Source of the DNA: Osedax fenrisi
Taxonomy: Eukaryota > Annelida > Polychaeta > Sabellida > Siboglinidae
NCBI GenBank assembly: GCA_964019155.1
Contig: OZ025245.1
Location: forward strand, 31,519,545 to 31,583,544
Direction of reading: 5' to 3'
DNA: 64,000 bases
Part shown: positions 61,068-64,000 of the stretch, in pieces
Position numbering within the stretch: the stretch's first letter is position 1
Layout of the letters: each line of letters opens with the position of its first letter
Translations under genes and position numbers: made by a program
Notes under the pieces: generated by a model
Told to the model about the DNA's origin: nothing
Seen by the model: only the letters and a program-made list of their open reading frames with translations
Database searches by the model: none

Positions 61068-61361
61068 TAGGGTTGTTGATTTTTGTTGTTTTTTAGATTT
61101 TTAGATTTTTTTTAAAAACGATAAAAATCAATAACAAAGCCTTATATAATTTAAAATTAAAAGGTATAATTTATAAAATATACATAATATATACTATTAT
61201 TTTTAATATTTATACTAATTTTAAATGATATAATATTGAAATTAATATATTTATCAATAATGTTATATACAATAATCAAAATAACCAAATAAACCACAAA
61301 AAACACAAATAACCATGGTTTTTTTGATCAAAAAAACTTTCAAAAAAACTGAACAACCCTG
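61068..61361. mobile_element. Short hAT-type element, (C/T)AGGGTTGTT ends
   Basis: The left end TAGGGTTGTTGATTTTTG faces a right end whose inverse is CAGGGTTGTTCAGTTTTTTT, about 294 bp apart. The ends resemble those of the nested elements at 32683 and 32873. No 8-bp duplication could be matched. It lies next to the 3' end of the L2-like relic. Confidence 0.55.
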
Positions 61362-61369
61362 GAGAGAAG

Positions 61370-63075
61370 CCGTAATCTAATAGTTAAAGAACACTTACAT
61401 AATTGGGAGTTATCTGATAATACATTAAAGGAGTGGGACAAAAAGGAATTGAGTTATTTAATTACAATGGTGTATATGTAATAATATACATCTGGAATTG
61501 ATTGATAATATTATGTATAAAGGGGATATATATTGAGAAGAGGAGAGGGCCGAGAACAGATCATAATATCTGATATTGTGAAAATAGAAGGTATAGAGAA
61601 TTCAGAAAAGTAATATGAGATTCGTTTACTAATATAGATGCACTGCTACTTTGTAGGATGGATGAAATAGAAGTGCAGGTGTATAGAATGTTATCAATAG
61701 AGTTATTAGAAAATTCATAGCATTATTCATTTTTAGCAATATTAAGTATTCCTAATATACATATGAGGTATATTAAGAGTCAATGGAGGGGAGAGAAGCT
61801 TAAGGGAAAGGGCAAATGAAACACGGGGATTGGATGTGAGATTATTTATTTTATTAATATGAAAATACGACTTGGTTTTAAAGATTTGTAAGAAGATAAG
61901 TTTGAGCTTATGTAGTTTTCGTTTGGAAGAAACTAGTTCTGAGGAAAACCATAGAGAGTTAGAATTCACATTAATAGTTCTAGTTTTCCGAGTGGCAAAT
62001 GTATCGATCAAGTAAGATAGAGTATTATTGAGTGAATCGATGGAACAAGACTGTGAAAGGAGGAGTGATTCAATTTGCGAAGCAAAATAATCATAGTCAT
62101 ATAATCTATAATGTATGTAGGTTTTAACTTTTTTTCCACAGAGATAGAGTGAAGAAGAACTAATCAACAAGTTATTAGAAAATGATCAGTGAATAAATCT
62201 GATTTATAACAATCAGTGATATACTTATAAATACTTTGAGATTTACAAAACATTAATTGTGTGATGACTAGCAATATGAGTAGGAAAAGTTAGAAATTGA
62301 TGTATAGAGAGAGTCAATAAGATTTTTGAAAGTGGAATTGGGAATATATTTGATTCAAAGTGGTAGTTAAAGTCACCAAGAATAAAGATATGACTGTTAT
62401 TAGATGGTGGAGTATCAACGTACAATTCATTATAGAAGGTTGTATAATCTTGTTTAGGAGGTAGATAAATAATAGTAAAGGAGTATACAGTATTCCTAAT
62501 GGTTAAAGAGGTTGTCGGACACATAAGAGAAGGAAGGGTAGATAATAGTAAGAGTTAGCAGGTCAGAATGAATACAAACTAGTATACAAACTCCTACATC
62601 ATGGCCTATTGTACGAGGTGAAATAAATAGAAATTAACATATCATGAAAGAGAGATAATATATCAGAATCGTTTGGAGATATCCATGTTTCAGTGATAGC
62701 AACTAATTTAATAGAAGAATATTGCATGTATGAAAATAGTAATAGTGAATTAGATCGTAGGGACCTGATAATGATGAGGGCTAGGTCTACTGAGAGTGAT
62801 GTACTGTTGTTAGATTGAGAGCACATCATAGGAGGTATATCGGATAGCAATCTTTCATTAGTGCATGTTATACGTTTGGTTATGTGGAGATAATATAGGG
62901 TATAAGGGGTTAGGGGTAGTTGTAGTTTGGTAGGGTAACAAGTTAGTTATGTTTTGAGATGGTAAGAGGTCAATAGTGGCAAGGATTACATTTAGGGGTT
63001 TAGAAGATAGGGTTAAGAATATAAGTATATTAAGGGGATGCATCTTAGGGGTACCCTTAAGGTAACTAAACAAGG
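61370..63075 (-). pseudogene. L2-like LINE relic: APE endonuclease and start of RT
   Basis: Read from 63075 downwards: an N-terminal region without recognised domain (63073-62858); APE start with RSLRSNSLLLF and AITETWIS (62850-62599); APE end with YLPPKQDYTTFYNEL, GDFNYHF and FPTH (62524-62243), where the usual G-H-T-x-D has decayed; linker with LWFSSELVSSKRKLHKLK (62170-61742), the W-F/T-x-E-L region between APE and RT; and RT motif B SVLGPLLFSIYI near 61545, followed by LSDNSQLC where YADDTQLY is expected. There are many frameshifts and stops. Order and motifs fit L2-type elements. Catalytic residues are lost and the 3' half is missing. Confidence 0.8.
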
Positions 63076-63206
63076 TATAGTATACATATATATATATATA
63101 TATATACCCAGGCTACCAAATTTATTTGAAATAACTAGGTACAGGTTATATTTCCATGGTTAGAATAGATGGTTGTTTTGTGAACATTACTGCTGTTATT
63201 ACTGCT

Positions 63207-63760
63207 GCATAAACACTCCTTCATACCTAGTTATTTACCGGTTGCAAGGTTATCTTTACTACTTTAATTATTTGTTTTAAATAGGTGAATAGTTGGGTGT
63301 TTAAATAGGTAAATAACTAGGTACATGTTTTATTTACTCGGTTATTTTATGTAAATGACTCCTGCATAAACACTCCTTCATACCTAGTTATTTACCGGTT
63401 GCAGGTTATCTTTACTACTTTAATTATTTGTTTTAAATAGGTGAATAGTTGGGTGTTTAAATAGGTAAATAACTAGGTACATGTTTTATTTACTCGGTTA
63501 TTTTATGTAAATGACTCCTGCATAAACACTCCTTCATACCTAGTTATTTACCGGTTGCAGGTTATCTTTACTACTTTAATTATTTGTTTTAAATAGGTGA
63601 ATAGTTGGGTGTTTAAATAGGTAAATAACTAGGTACATGTTTTATTTACTCGGTTATTTTATGTAAATGACTCCTGCATAAACACTCCTTCAATACCTAG
63701 TTATTAACTTGGTACTAGGTTATACTTACTGCAGTTATTTAACTTGCTACTAGGTTATAT
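63207..63760. repeat. 156-bp tandem repeat, 3 full copies plus a part
   Basis: GCATAAACACTCCTTCATAC begins units at 63207, 63364, 63519 and 63675 (spacings 157, 155 and 156 bp). Units are almost identical. Each contains ACCTAGTTATTTACCGG and, about 90 bp later, GTAAATAACTAGGTAC, so each can form a hairpin. A partial relative (AAATAACTAGGTACAGGTTA) lies at 63130-63150. Confidence 0.95.
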
Positions 63761-63857
63761 TTAATTCTATGTTAGCTAGATGAATAGATACATATAAAAA
63801 AACACTGAAGCTCAAATTATTAATCATTTTTATTTATAAATAGATTTAAACGTCACA

Positions 63858-63887
63858 TCAGTCCTCCAAATCTGTCTTTTCAGATAC
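63858..63887 (-). CDS. Probable terminal exon of a gene extending beyond the window
   Basis: On the minus strand a very good acceptor (a T-rich tract then TCCATAG) is followed by GTATCTGAAAAGACAG..., reading VSEKTDLED then TGA at 63858-63860. AATAAA follows at 63829-63834 on the minus strand, 24 bp after the stop. The tail is short and acidic; the product is unknown. The rest of the gene would lie to the right of the window. Confidence 0.35.
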   Translation of the reverse strand, partial: VSEKTDLED

Positions 63888-64000
63888 CTATGGAAAAAAA
63901 TAATTAATAAATATCGAAGTGAATGTGTATTATACAATAACTAAAAATGAAACTGTCTATATTAACATCATCAAGTTTCTTTTTCCTTTATTGCCCCTTT

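Overview
This window is eukaryotic nuclear DNA, almost certainly from an animal with a very AT-rich genome. The evidence is spliceosomal introns, a BTB-BACK-Kelch gene (an architecture expanded mainly in animals), APE-type LINE retrotransposons of Ingi-like and L2/CR1-like kinds, a Gypsy LTR remnant, and many non-autonomous DNA transposons with readable target-site duplications. Nothing prokaryotic or organellar is visible. The species cannot be fixed from sequence alone; an early-branching or invertebrate animal fits, but that is a guess.

Layout. 1-11.8 kb is AT-rich intergenic sequence with a large fold-back element (4919-5340) inside a 184-bp tandem repeat, plus small dispersed repeats. 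11.86-12.60 kb holds the 3' end of a Gypsy element (integrase tail, polypurine tract, one LTR). 15.05-16.52 kb has two MITEs side by side. 17.2-20.04 kb has weak exon-like islands on the plus strand. 20.07-27.69 kb is the most striking block: two related Ingi-like LINEs, both on the minus strand, head to tail. The downstream copy is nearly intact and encodes an N-terminal 2A-like ribosome-skipping motif, two PHD-type zinc fingers, an APE endonuclease, a reverse transcriptase, RNase H and a C-terminal CCHC knuckle. It is broken only by one in-frame TAA. The upstream copy is 5'-truncated and decayed. The block is GC-balanced in an otherwise about 75-80 percent AT region.

27.7-49.5 kb is a transposon graveyard: a 26-bp minisatellite, nested hAT-type MITEs (32683-34360 containing 32873-33841), L2/CR1-like LINE fragments (35.48-37.46 kb), two TTAA-flanked elements (41139-41740 and 46148-47336), an 8-bp-TSD MITE (41755-41988) and a pogo/Tigger-like element (43595-44397). 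49.55-51.83 kb is the best host gene, a Kelch-like protein gene with at least three exons on the plus strand, interrupted by a +1 frameshift between BACK and Kelch.

52.36-52.81 kb (minus) has three phase-compatible, cysteine-rich exon candidates resembling the end of a RING/TRIM zinc finger. 58.84-59.49 kb is a roughly 650-bp AGT-type trinucleotide array ending about 30 bp before a plausible splice acceptor. 61.07-63.08 kb is a decayed L2-like LINE on the minus strand, followed by a 156-bp tandem repeat (63.2-63.7 kb) and a probable terminal exon of another minus-strand gene at the right edge. Apart from the Kelch gene, host gene calls are exon-level inferences without homology support.
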